Shown here in pieces: positions 8,203 to 16,823 of a DNA stretch of 64,000 nt. Source of the stretch: Candidatus Krumholzibacteriota bacterium (GTDB lineage: Bacteria > Krumholzibacteriota > Krumholzibacteriia > LZORAL124-64-63). The position numbers were made by a program, and so were the translations under genes. Numbering within the stretch: the first letter of the stretch is position 1; every line of letters starts with the position of its first letter. The stretch is taken from assembly GCA_022711765.1 (NCBI GenBank), contig JAKLEB010000002.1:877726-941725 (forward strand). The letters run 5' to 3'. Under the pieces are notes generated by a model, which searched no databases, was not told the origin of the DNA, and saw only the letters and a program-made list of their open reading frames with translations.

Positions 8203-9897
8203 ATGAATCGATCCCTGCAGATCCGGACCGGTCTCTGCCTCGTCATCGTCCTGTTCTCCGTCTACCTGTTGTGGCCCACGTACAAGGCGACGACAATCTC
8301 CAAGGCCGAGCGCGAGCGGGCCGAGACGGATCCGGCGCTCAAGGCCGAGATCGCCGCCGTGGACGCCAAGGCGATCCGGCGCGGCCTCGACCTGCAGGGG
8401 GGCATGTACCTGGTGCTGGAGATCGACACCGAGGGCATGACCGCCGACCAGGCGCACGATGCGCGCGCCCGGGTCCTCGAGATCATCACCAACCGCGTGA
8501 ACCAGTTCGGCGTGAGCGAGCCGGTCATCCAGGCCATCGGCGATCGCCGGATCATCGTCCAGTTGCCCGGCCTGCAGGACGCCGAGCGCGCCAAGGGCCT
8601 GATCGGCAGCACCGCGCGCCTCGAATTCCGCCTGCTCCAGAGCCCGGAGGTCGTCCAGGCGGCGGTCGCGAAGCTCGACGAGACCTTCCGCAAGGTGACC
8701 GTGCCCGACTCGACGGCGTCCGCCGCAGCGTCCGAGGCGATCGAGACGGCCGCCGCGGACGGCGACACCGCCGCCGGTCCCTACGCGGAGCTGCCGGACC
8801 CGGACGCCGCGGATCTCGCCGAGGATCCCGCGCTTGACGAGCAGCGGGCCCGCAACCCGTTCAGCTCGTACCTGATCCCGACGCCGTGGCCTTATTTCAT
8901 GGTCCAGGAGAAGGACGTCGCGAGGATCGAGGCGATGCTCGCGGCGCCGGAGGCCAAGGTCCTGGGGCGCGACATCGAGTTCCAGCTCGGCATGGACGTC
9001 GAGCCGCTCCAGGACGGCACGATGGGCCGGTTCCTCTATCCGGTCGAGTCCACCGTCGCGCTGGCCGGCGACCGCCTCACGAACGCCCGCGAGCGGCCGG
9101 ATCCGGACACCCCGGCCAACTGGACCGTCTCGTTCGAGATCGACCGCAAGGGGGCGCACCAGTTCGCCAAGGTGACCGGCGACAACGTCGGCGAGTTCCT
9201 CGCCATCTCGCTGGACGGCCGCGTCAAGAGCGCACCGCGGATCAACAGCCGGATCCCGGGCGGCTCCGGCGTGATCGAGGGGACGTTCACCGCCGCGCAG
9301 GCCGCCGACCTGGCGCTGCTGCTGCGCGCGGGCGCGCTGCCGGCCGACGTGAGGATCGCCGAGGAGCGGACCGTGGGGCCGAGCCTCGGGTCCGACTCGA
9401 TCCGGCAAGGGCTGCGCGCGGCGATGATCGGCGCCATCGTCGTCGTCATCTTCATGGCGATCTACTACCGGTTCTGCGGCCTGATCGCGGATATCGCGCT
9501 CGCGTGCAACATCCTCATCCTGATGGCCGTGCTGGCGCAGTTCGGTCTCGTGCTCACCCTGCCCGGCCTCGCGGGCGTCGCCCTGACGATGGGCATGGCC
9601 GTGGACGCCAACGTGCTGATCAACGAGCGCATCCGCGAGGAGCTGCGCAAGGCCAAGACGGTGCGCGCCGCGGTCCAGACCGGCTACCAGAATGCCATGC
9701 GGACGATCCTGGACGCCAACGTCACGACCCTGATCGTCGGTCTGGTCCTCTGGAATTTCGGCACGGGCCCGATCCTGGGCTTCGCGGTGACGATGAGCAT
9801 CGGCATCGTGACCAGCGTGTTCGCCGCGCTGGTCCTGGCTCGCGTCATCATCGAGTGGGCGACCCGTGATCCGGCCAAGCAGACACTCAGCATCTGA
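8203..9897 (+). CDS. secD: Protein translocase subunit SecD
   Basis: A 564-residue SecD, the RND-related membrane subunit that uses the proton gradient to help pull preproteins through SecYEG. An N-terminal membrane helix (about residues 8-26) is followed by the family signature RGLDLQGGMYLVLEID, then the large periplasmic P1 region with an Ala/Asp-rich insert near residues 165-210. The C-terminal bundle holds the conserved GMAVDANVLINERIREEL segment. An AGGAGAG ribosome site sits 5 bp before ATG. secF follows after 24 bp, so the two form an operon. Coding matches the neighbours and nothing appears truncated. Confidence 0.96.
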   Translation: MNRSLQIRTGLCLVIVLFSVYLLWPTYKATTISKAERERAETDPALKAEIAAVDAKAIRRGLDLQGGMYLVLEIDTEGMTADQAHDARARVLEIITNRVNQFGVSEPVIQAIGDRRIIVQLPGLQDAERAKGLIGSTARLEFRLLQSPEVVQAAVAKLDETFRKVTVPDSTASAAASEAIETAAADGDTAAGPYAELPDPDAADLAEDPALDEQRARNPFSSYLIPTPWPYFMVQEKDVARIEAMLAAPEAKVLGRDIEFQLGMDVEPLQDGTMGRFLYPVESTVALAGDRLTNARERPDPDTPANWTVSFEIDRKGAHQFAKVTGDNVGEFLAISLDGRVKSAPRINSRIPGGSGVIEGTFTAAQAADLALLLRAGALPADVRIAEERTVGPSLGSDSIRQGLRAAMIGAIVVVIFMAIYYRFCGLIADIALACNILILMAVLAQFGLVLTLPGLAGVALTMGMAVDANVLINERIREELRKAKTVRAAVQTGYQNAMRTILDANVTTLIVGLVLWNFGTGPILGFAVTMSIGIVTSVFAALVLARVIIEWATRDPAKQTLSI

Positions 9898-9921
9898 GCC
9901 GAGGAAAGGCTGAATCCGAAC

Positions 9922-10842
9922 ATGGAATTCTTCCGCGACAGCAATATCAACGTGGTCGGCGTGATGAAGCCGGTCCTCGCGATCTCGGCCGTCCTGGTGG
10001 CGGCGACGCTGATCTGGCTTTTGGTCGCCGGCGGCCCGCGCCTGAGCATCGACTTCACGGGCGGCACGATCGTGCAGGTGCGGATCGCGCCGATCCCCGA
10101 GATCAGCGCGGTCCGTTCGGCGCTGGCCGCGAGCGGTTTCGCCGGCGCCGAGGTCCAGGAGTTCGGCGCGCCGGGCGAGTTCCTGATCACGTTCCCGAGC
10201 ACGGCGACCGAGATCGCGAACGCCTCGCGCGCGATGGTGGACAGCCTGCGCGACAGCCTGCCCGGATCGCAGATCGAGCTGCGGCGCAACGAATCCGTCG
10301 GCCCCAAGGTCGGCAAGGAACTCCGCGCGACGGCGACCAATGCCATCGCGCTCTCGCTGGTCCTGATCGCGATCTATATGTGGTTCCGCTTCGTGCTCCG
10401 CTACGGGCTCGCCGCGGTCGTCGCCCTCGTGCACGACGTGACCCTCACCCTGGGCATGTTCAAGCTCCTGAACCTCGAGGTCTCGCTGTCGATCGTGGCC
10501 GCGTTCCTGACGATCATCGGCTATTCGGTGAACGACACGGTCGTGGTCTTCGACCGCATCCGCGAGAACATGAGGTTCCGCCGCAAGGAGAGCTACCGCG
10601 AGGTCGTGAACCGGTCGATCAACCAGACCTTCAGCCGCACGATCCTCACGGCGCTCACGACCCTGTTCGTGACGACCACCCTGTGGCTGGTCGGCGGACC
10701 GGTGATCCACGACTTCGCCTTCGCGCTCTGCTTCGGGATCATCATCGGCACCTACTCGTCGATCTTCATCGCGGGCGCGCTCATCGTCTGGTGGTACGAG
10801 CGAGTCGGCACGGACAAGAAGCGCGCCAGCGCCACGATGTAG
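9922..10842 (+). CDS. secF: Protein translocase subunit SecF
   Basis: A 306-residue SecF, partner of SecD. One N-terminal helix (about residues 14-36) is followed by the SecF hallmark (LSIDFTGGTIVQV), a periplasmic domain to about residue 130, then five membrane helices. These include the conserved VGPKVGKELR lead-in and the GYSVNDTVVVFDRIRENMR motif equivalent to the SecD TM4 motif. Length is normal. A GAGGAAAGG ribosome site lies upstream of ATG. A strong hairpin follows 30 bp after the stop, ending the secDF operon. Confidence 0.96.
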   Translation: MEFFRDSNINVVGVMKPVLAISAVLVAATLIWLLVAGGPRLSIDFTGGTIVQVRIAPIPEISAVRSALAASGFAGAEVQEFGAPGEFLITFPSTATEIANASRAMVDSLRDSLPGSQIELRRNESVGPKVGKELRATATNAIALSLVLIAIYMWFRFVLRYGLAAVVALVHDVTLTLGMFKLLNLEVSLSIVAAFLTIIGYSVNDTVVVFDRIRENMRFRRKESYREVVNRSINQTFSRTILTALTTLFVTTTLWLVGGPVIHDFAFALCFGIIIGTYSSIFIAGALIVWWYERVGTDKKRASATM

Positions 10843-10871
10843 CGCCGCGCCCGCCGCGCCCGCCATCCCCC

Positions 10872-10902
10872 GCCGCCCCCGGCCGCCGCGGCCGGGGGCG
10901 GC
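10872..10902 (+). terminator. Strong hairpin after secF, probable terminator
   Basis: A 13-bp perfect, all-G/C stem (10872-10884 with 10890-10902) with a 5-nt loop lies 30 bp past the secF stop. No T-tract follows. Its position between the secDF operon and the next unit supports termination. Confidence 0.5.
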
Positions 10903-11085
10903 GCGTCTGGGCCTGTCTCCCGGAGGGATCAGTCTGCCGCCGCGAGCGGACACGGCACTGGATCGCCGCGGCGTTTCCGGCTAGGATGGCGCCGGGGCGC
11001 CGCGACCGGCGCTGGCACGGGGTTTGCCCCTCCGCTCGGTCCACGGATGCGACCGAGCCCGCCGCCCCCCTGCGAGGAGAGTCCA

Positions 11086-11580
11086 ATGGCGCGCCGCCTG
11101 ACCACCCGCGCGATCGGTCGGATCGAGGCCGTCCTGGTCGGCCTGGTCGCGCTGGCCGCCCTGAGCGCGCGGGCGGACGGCGGGGTCGTCGTGCCTGCCG
11201 GGGAGCTGGACGGCGCGGCGCGGAGCGCACTCGATCGGATCGCCGCGGCGGTCGAGAACGGCGACTACGAGACGCTGGCGGCGGCGATGCACCCGGACGG
11301 GGTCCGCCTCAACCTCGCGCCGCAGCAGGACCGGGCGAGCGAGTTGACGCCCGCGCAGGCCTACTACTATTTCAAGAACCTCTTCCAGGTGCGCCGGACG
11401 ATCCGCTTCGCGTACCAGAAGCGCCAGTACAGCGGCGACGATCGGCTCCTGGCCGTGAGCGCCTGGCGCTGCGAGCGGACCGATCGCGGGACCGTCGAGA
11501 CCCGGCGGCTGCTGTTCACCCTGGCCCGCACCGGCGCGGACTGGTGGGTGACGGAGATCGCGGACCTGCGGGGAGACTGA
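11086..11580 (+). CDS. Hypothetical secreted NTF2-like/DUF4783-like protein
   Basis: A 164-residue protein with a signal peptide (RRLTTRAIGR, then a hydrophobic core ending ALSARA). The mature region, with an AAAVENGDYETLAAAMHPDG helix-turn-helix and a closing GADWWVTEIADLRG strand, resembles small NTF2/SnoaL or DUF4783-like folds; the resemblance is by eye only. AGGAGA precedes the ATG. It is the first gene of the block running to 23733 and lies 22 bp before the giant histidine kinase, so a periplasmic partner or ligand-binding role is possible but unproven. Confidence 0.7.
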   Translation: MARRLTTRAIGRIEAVLVGLVALAALSARADGGVVVPAGELDGAARSALDRIAAAVENGDYETLAAAMHPDGVRLNLAPQQDRASELTPAQAYYYFKNLFQVRRTIRFAYQKRQYSGDDRLLAVSAWRCERTDRGTVETRRLLFTLARTGADWWVTEIADLRGD

Positions 11581-11602
11581 CCGTTCGAAAGGACCCGGTT
11601 CG

Positions 11603-14600
11603 ATGCCGCGTGTGCGCCTCGGCTGGTCGCTCGTGGACACGGGTCTGCAGGCGCTGCGGCGCCGGGATCGGCGGTTCTTCTGGTGGTCGTTCGCCGTCCT
11701 GGTCGCCCTGCTGGCCGCGACGGCGCTCGCGCCGTCGTTCCTGCGCGGACCCGACGACGACGCCTGGGTCCGTGCGGCGGAATCGCGGGGGAGCGCCCGC
11801 CTCGACGCGGCCGCCGCCGAGGCAGGAAACCGCCTGGAGGCCCTGGCGCGTTTCGCGGCCGCGGCCGCGGCGGGATGTCCGGTCGACAGCCTCCCCCTGA
11901 AGGACCCGTTCGCGCTCTGTTCCACCTGGACGGAAACCTGGCGTCGGGATTTCGGCGGCGACGGCCCCGACAGCCTGGCGGTCGCGCTCTGGGCCGGCGG
12001 CCAGCGCCTGGGCTGGGCGGGACCGGTCATTCCCGGCAGCGAGGAGCCGTTCGCCTCGGACCAGCGCCTGCTCCACGACGATCACTGGTGGGTCCTGCGC
12101 GAGGTCGCGCTCCTGCCGGGCTCGACGAACGTCGGTCTCGAATGCCAGCTGCGGCTGGCGGCCGTCGAGCATCGCGGCGGCGCCGCCGGCGGGGTCGCGC
12201 GGTCCGTCCAGCGGACGGTGGTCCTGGACACGCGAGTGCCGAGCCGGCGGATCTGGGGGGACGCCCAGCGCGGGCTGCGGCTGGTGGAGGACGTGGTCCT
12301 CGGCCCGGGGGAACCGCGGACCGAGCGCCCGCGGCTGCGGCTGACCGTGCAGATCCCGCCACGGTCGCTGCAGACCGACCGTTCCCTCGCCGCGGTCGCC
12401 ATGGCGCGCGGCTTCCTGGTCGGTCTGGCCGCCCTCGCGCTGGGGGCAGCCCTGGCGGGCTGGGTCGGATTCTGGCTGGCCGCCTGGCTCGTCCGTGGTT
12501 TCTGGGCACAGACCGATCTGTTCCGCTGGCTGGCGGCGGCGATCCCCGCCGATCGCTTGCCGGCCGCCCCGCAGCAGCCGGCCAGCTTGCTGGACCCGGC
12601 CTACTTCGCCACCACCTTCGCCGGCGGGTGGTTCGCCTCCGGCGCGGACGCTCTGCTGACCGCGGTCCTCGGCGCGGGCACCGTGGCCTGGCTGTGGTCG
12701 CGTCGGCCGGTCGCGGCGGCCCCCGCGGGCGAAGGCCGCCGACAGGCGAGGTTCGCCCTGGTCCTGCCGGTCGCGGCCGCCGCGGTCTTCGGGCTGCACC
12801 GGCTCTGGCGCGAGCTGGCCGAGAACGCGAACGCGCGCCTCATCGGTCTGGAGGTGCCGCTCGAGGCCTGGACCTTCTGGGCGTTGCACGCGGTCATCCT
12901 GATGCTGTCGCTCTCGGTCCTCACGGGCCTCGTCGTGCTCGCCGCGCGACTCGGCGGCGGCCTGCCGGCGCGCCTGACCGGTACGGCCCGCCCGTTCTGG
13001 CTCGCCGGCGGCCTGCTCGTGACCGTGCTCTTCAACTACTCCGTGCTGTCGGGCGTGTACGGCGAGGCGGAACGCGACTGGCTTCACCGCAAGGCCGAGG
13101 AAATCGTCCAGCCGCAGGACGACTGGATCAGCTTCCTCATCGAGGACGTGCTGGGCGAGCTGGTGGGCGAGGACACCGCCGGTCTCGACCCCGCCGAGGT
13201 CGGCGGCGGGCGAGGCTCCCTGCGCGCCGACCTGCCGGCGTACCGGCTCTGGCGGCGGTCCGCCATCGCCGATCTGGGCTTGCCGTGCCTCGTGGAAGTC
13301 CTCGACGCCGACGGCCGGACGACCAGCCTCTATGCAACCGGCTTCCTGCGGGACTTCGGTTACGAGATCGTCGAACGGGGCGACTGGTGGAGTCTGGCGG
13401 AGGCGGGCGAGGAGGGCGGCGGTCGCATCGGTGTGCTGCTGCAGGATGAGGTGCGCCGCTACCCGACGGGCCGGGAGCGCATCCTGCGCGGAGAGATCGC
13501 GCGCGAGGGCGGACGAGGTTGGCTGAGGCTCGAGCTGCCCGTCCAATCGCTCCGCATCACGACCCTCAGCAGCCGGCTCGCCGGGGCGCAGGACGTGGGG
13601 ACGGGCGGCGGCTACCGGCCGCGCCTCGAGGTGGACCGCCCGCTGCGGCTGTTGCGCGGCGACTCGCAGCGGTGGCTCGACGCCGGCTTCGGCGAATTGC
13701 CCGACGCCGCGGGCGAGCGCGCGATCGCCGAGCTGCGCGCGGGGACCCGCGACTGGGCGGTCATCGACCTGGATCGCAGCGAGTGGCTCTGCCGGTGGGC
13801 GCCGCTGCCCGGCGATTCCGGGGGTGGCGAGGGCTTCCTGCTGGGATTGCAGCGCCGGGGCGCCGTCGAGGTGCTGCTGGATGTCGGCCGACTGCTCCTG
13901 CTGGACGTGGCGCTCCTGGCGATCTGGTCCGGCGCGTGGATCCTGATCCGGCGGCGCTGGCGATGGCTGCCGGGGTTCCAGGGTCGCTTCCTGCTCGGGT
14001 ACCTCGCCATCGGAGTGGTGCTGCTGGTGGTCGCCGGCGGCCTCGCCGATCGCCAGACGTTCCAGAGCATCGATCGCGAGGCGCGCGATCGAGCCCGCGA
14101 CGGCCTGGTCACGACCCTCGGCCAGCTCCGCGGGCTGCTGGCGGAGCAGGCCCGCTCCCTGGCCGCCAGCGACTACCTGTCCGAACTCCTGGCGGGCAAT
14201 CTCCCGAGTGAGCGTCCGCTCGGACCGCTCGCGGCGCGCCAGGGCATCGTCTTCGGGCCCGCCGACGAGCTGCTGCTCGACGAGACCCTCAGCGACCTCG
14301 ACCACGGCGAGGTCCGCGAGCTCCTGCAAGCCGCCCGCGAGGGGCCGCTCGTGGTGATGGATGAACCGGACGGCCTGTATCTCGGCGTCCTGATCCCGAT
14401 CGACCTCGGCGGCGTGCTGGCCGAGCCGCTCGCGGTCGGGACGTTCTTCTACCGCCAGCTCGTCGACGACCAGCTGCTTCCCGGCCTCGCGGACGTGGTC
14501 GGCGCCGAGATCACGCTGCGGGTGGACGGCGAGGTCTTCGACGCGAGCCATCCCGGCCGGGTCTTCAGCGGCGAGAGCCAGCTCCTCGAGCTCCCCGACC

Positions 14601-16087
14601 TCATGGCCTGGTTCCGCGCCCATCCCTTACAGGCGCGGCTGCGGCCCCGAGCGGCGGGACTCGGATTCACGGCCGGGATGGCGCTGCCGTCCCTGTCGTT
14701 CGGCCCGGACGGCCGGCTCGCGCGCCGGGCGCTGCCCGCTGTCCTCGCGGTGGACTTTCCCGATCGCGAGCGTGACTACACCGCTCAGCGACGCCGCATG
14801 GCGCTCTTCCTGGCCGGGCTGATCACGTTGCTGCTGCTCACGGCGTTCGGACTCGCCATGGTGCTGACCTGGAACATCTTCGAGCCGCTGCGCGTGCTGC
14901 TCGGCGCGACGCGGCGGCTCGCGGCCGGGGATTTCCAGGCCCCGTTGCCGCCGGCGGGCGGCGACGAGGTCGGCCGCCTCTCGGCGGGGTTCCAGATCAT
15001 GCGCGACCGCCTCGGCGAGGCTCAGGCTGTCCTCGAGGCGCGCGAGCGGTTCCTGCAGGCGGTCCTCGACCAGGTCCCGGTCGGGGTCCTGGTGTGGGAC
15101 GCCGAGGGCCGGCTCGCCGTCGCGAATCCGGCCGCGAACCAGATCCTGGCCCGCTTCTATCGCGGGCAGGCCAGCGGCGCCGATGCCGCGGCCTGGTCGG
15201 ACGACTTCCGGAACGACGTCGCCGCGCAGCTGCCTCCCGGCGGCGGCGAGTTGAGCAGCGGCGACGGGCGGCGGACCTTGAGGGTCGCGCTGGCGCCGCT
15301 CGCTCTCGGCGCGGAGCGACCGCACGAGCTGGTCGTCTGCGAGGACCTGACCCAGTTCCTGGCGGCCAAGAAGCTCGCGCTCAACGCCGAGCTCGCGCGC
15401 CAGGTCGCCCACGAGATCAAGAACCCCCTGACTCCGATCCAGCTCTCGGTCCAGCTCCTGCAACAGGCGTTCGCCGATCGCCATCCCCGACTCGACGCCA
15501 TCGTGGCCGACGCCGTCCAGCGGATCCTCGAGCAGGTCCGCCTGCTGCGCTCCATCGCGAGCGAGTTCTCGCTGCTGGGCCGACCCGGCGAGTTCCCCTG
15601 CGAGCCGCTCGACCTGCCGTCCCTGGTGCGCGACGTGGCCGCCGGCTATCGCAGCGGGGAGGTCGCCGGCGGGCCGCGCGTCGCGATCGCCGACACCCGG
15701 GTCCCGCCGGTGCTGGCCCATCGAGAATCGCTGCTCAAGGTGCTCGGCAACCTCATGCAGAACAGCCTGGACGCGGTCGGCGCGCCCGACGGCCTCGTGG
15801 TCGACGTGACCTGGCGGCTGGAACCGACCGCCGTCTCGCTGGTTTGGGCGGACAACGGGCCGGGTATCGCGCCGGACGTGGCCGGTCGCCTGTTCAACCC
15901 CTATTTTTCCACCAAGAGCAAGGGGACCGGCCTCGGGCTCGCGATCTGCCGCAACCTGCTGGACAAGATGGGCGGATCGATGACCCTGACCAATCGGGAC
16001 GGCGCGCGCGGCGCCATGGCGGTGATCACCCTGCCGCGAGCCGACGCGGCGAAGACCCCGGCCGGTGGCGATCTTCCGCAGGAATGA
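11603..16087 (+). CDS. Giant NtrY-like membrane sensor histidine kinase
   Basis: A 1494-residue histidine kinase, about twice the length of NtrY. From the N-terminus: a helix (about 27-45), a large extracytoplasmic region, a multi-helix membrane block (about 270-490), a second extracytoplasmic region (about 490-745), two helices (about 760-810), a third extracytoplasmic region, and a helix at 1066-1090. Then come HAMP (about 1090-1145), PAS (about 1149-1255) and the transmitter. Catalytic boxes are intact: H1270 in VAHEIKNPLTP (the NtrY-type H box), N1387 in NLMQNSLDAV, D1417 in ADNGPGIAP and G1441 in KGTGLGLAI. No receiver domain or response regulator lies nearby, so its partner is elsewhere. 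DUF4159 starts 7 bp after the stop. The signal sensed is unknown. Confidence 0.9.
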   Translation: MPRVRLGWSLVDTGLQALRRRDRRFFWWSFAVLVALLAATALAPSFLRGPDDDAWVRAAESRGSARLDAAAAEAGNRLEALARFAAAAAAGCPVDSLPLKDPFALCSTWTETWRRDFGGDGPDSLAVALWAGGQRLGWAGPVIPGSEEPFASDQRLLHDDHWWVLREVALLPGSTNVGLECQLRLAAVEHRGGAAGGVARSVQRTVVLDTRVPSRRIWGDAQRGLRLVEDVVLGPGEPRTERPRLRLTVQIPPRSLQTDRSLAAVAMARGFLVGLAALALGAALAGWVGFWLAAWLVRGFWAQTDLFRWLAAAIPADRLPAAPQQPASLLDPAYFATTFAGGWFASGADALLTAVLGAGTVAWLWSRRPVAAAPAGEGRRQARFALVLPVAAAAVFGLHRLWRELAENANARLIGLEVPLEAWTFWALHAVILMLSLSVLTGLVVLAARLGGGLPARLTGTARPFWLAGGLLVTVLFNYSVLSGVYGEAERDWLHRKAEEIVQPQDDWISFLIEDVLGELVGEDTAGLDPAEVGGGRGSLRADLPAYRLWRRSAIADLGLPCLVEVLDADGRTTSLYATGFLRDFGYEIVERGDWWSLAEAGEEGGGRIGVLLQDEVRRYPTGRERILRGEIAREGGRGWLRLELPVQSLRITTLSSRLAGAQDVGTGGGYRPRLEVDRPLRLLRGDSQRWLDAGFGELPDAAGERAIAELRAGTRDWAVIDLDRSEWLCRWAPLPGDSGGGEGFLLGLQRRGAVEVLLDVGRLLLLDVALLAIWSGAWILIRRRWRWLPGFQGRFLLGYLAIGVVLLVVAGGLADRQTFQSIDREARDRARDGLVTTLGQLRGLLAEQARSLAASDYLSELLAGNLPSERPLGPLAARQGIVFGPADELLLDETLSDLDHGEVRELLQAAREGPLVVMDEPDGLYLGVLIPIDLGGVLAEPLAVGTFFYRQLVDDQLLPGLADVVGAEITLRVDGEVFDASHPGRVFSGESQLLELPDLMAWFRAHPLQARLRPRAAGLGFTAGMALPSLSFGPDGRLARRALPAVLAVDFPDRERDYTAQRRRMALFLAGLITLLLLTAFGLAMVLTWNIFEPLRVLLGATRRLAAGDFQAPLPPAGGDEVGRLSAGFQIMRDRLGEAQAVLEARERFLQAVLDQVPVGVLVWDAEGRLAVANPAANQILARFYRGQASGADAAAWSDDFRNDVAAQLPPGGGELSSGDGRRTLRVALAPLALGAERPHELVVCEDLTQFLAAKKLALNAELARQVAHEIKNPLTPIQLSVQLLQQAFADRHPRLDAIVADAVQRILEQVRLLRSIASEFSLLGRPGEFPCEPLDLPSLVRDVAAGYRSGEVAGGPRVAIADTRVPPVLAHRESLLKVLGNLMQNSLDAVGAPDGLVVDVTWRLEPTAVSLVWADNGPGIAPDVAGRLFNPYFSTKSKGTGLGLAICRNLLDKMGGSMTLTNRDGARGAMAVITLPRADAAKTPAGGDLPQE

Positions 16088-16094
16088 GGGATCG

Positions 16095-16811
16095 ATGCGG
16101 CGAGCCGACCGCGTCCGCCAACCGCTCATCGCCGCCGTCCTCGCGATGCTGGCGCTCGGCGCCGGCGCGCCTGCCGCGCCCGACGCCGCGCAACGGCCGG
16201 AGACCAGCGGAGACGAGGCCGAGATCCGCGTCGCCCGTCTCCGCTATCCCGGCGGCGGAGATTGGTACTGCAACCCCAGCAGCCTGCCCAACTGGCTGGA
16301 GGAATTCCGCCGCCGCACGGGCGTGCCGACCGCCGCGACCGAGGCGGTCGTGTCCCTCGACAGCGAGGACCTCTACCGCTATCCGCTGCTCTACCTGTCC
16401 GGCCACGGCCGCATTGCGCTGGACGACCTCGAGGTGGGCGAGCTGCGGCGCTGGCTCGACGCGGGCGGGTTCCTGTGGGCGGACGACAACTACGGTCTGG
16501 ACCCGTCGTTCCGGGAGCTCATCGCCCAGCTCTACCCGGAGCAGCCGCTCGAGGCGATCGGCAGCGATCATCCGATCTACGCCGCCTTCTACGACCTGCC
16601 GGGATTGCCGAAGATCCACGTCCACGACGGCGATCCGGCGCAAGGTTTCGGGATCCAGCGGGACGGTCGCCTTGTTCTGTTCTACACCTGGTCGAGCGAC
16701 ATCGGCGACGGCCTCGAGGATCCCGACGTCCACGGGGATCCTCCCGAGGTGCGCGAGGCGGCGGCCCGCATGGCCTGCAATATCTTGATGTATGCGCTAA
16801 CCCATCCCTGA
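16095..16811 (+). CDS. DUF4159 domain-containing secreted protein
   Basis: A 238-residue protein with an N-terminal signal (RRADRVRQPL, hydrophobic to about residue 28). The rest matches DUF4159: an opening RLRYPGGGDWYCNPSSLPNW, the LYLSGHGRIALDDLE strand-turn, GGFLWADDNYG, and a GSDHPIYAAFYDLPGLP segment. The fold is thought to resemble class I glutamine-amidotransferase-like domains, but no catalytic triad is evident. ATG at 16095 has GAGGG upstream; GTG at 16065 would overlap the kinase stop. DUF4159 genes often sit beside DUF4175 or BatA-like membrane proteins in FCB bacteria, as here. Function unknown. Confidence 0.85.
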   Translation: MRRADRVRQPLIAAVLAMLALGAGAPAAPDAAQRPETSGDEAEIRVARLRYPGGGDWYCNPSSLPNWLEEFRRRTGVPTAATEAVVSLDSEDLYRYPLLYLSGHGRIALDDLEVGELRRWLDAGGFLWADDNYGLDPSFRELIAQLYPEQPLEAIGSDHPIYAAFYDLPGLPKIHVHDGDPAQGFGIQRDGRLVLFYTWSSDIGDGLEDPDVHGDPPEVREAAARMACNILMYALTHP

Positions 16812-16823
16812 CCGGCGACCGAA

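Noticed and set aside
11516..14623. Long antisense open frame (1035 codons) opposite the histidine kinase
   Set aside because: In very GC-rich DNA stop codons are rare in all frames; the product is rich in Arg, Ala, Gly, Gln and Glu without any motif, while the plus strand encodes a clear kinase.
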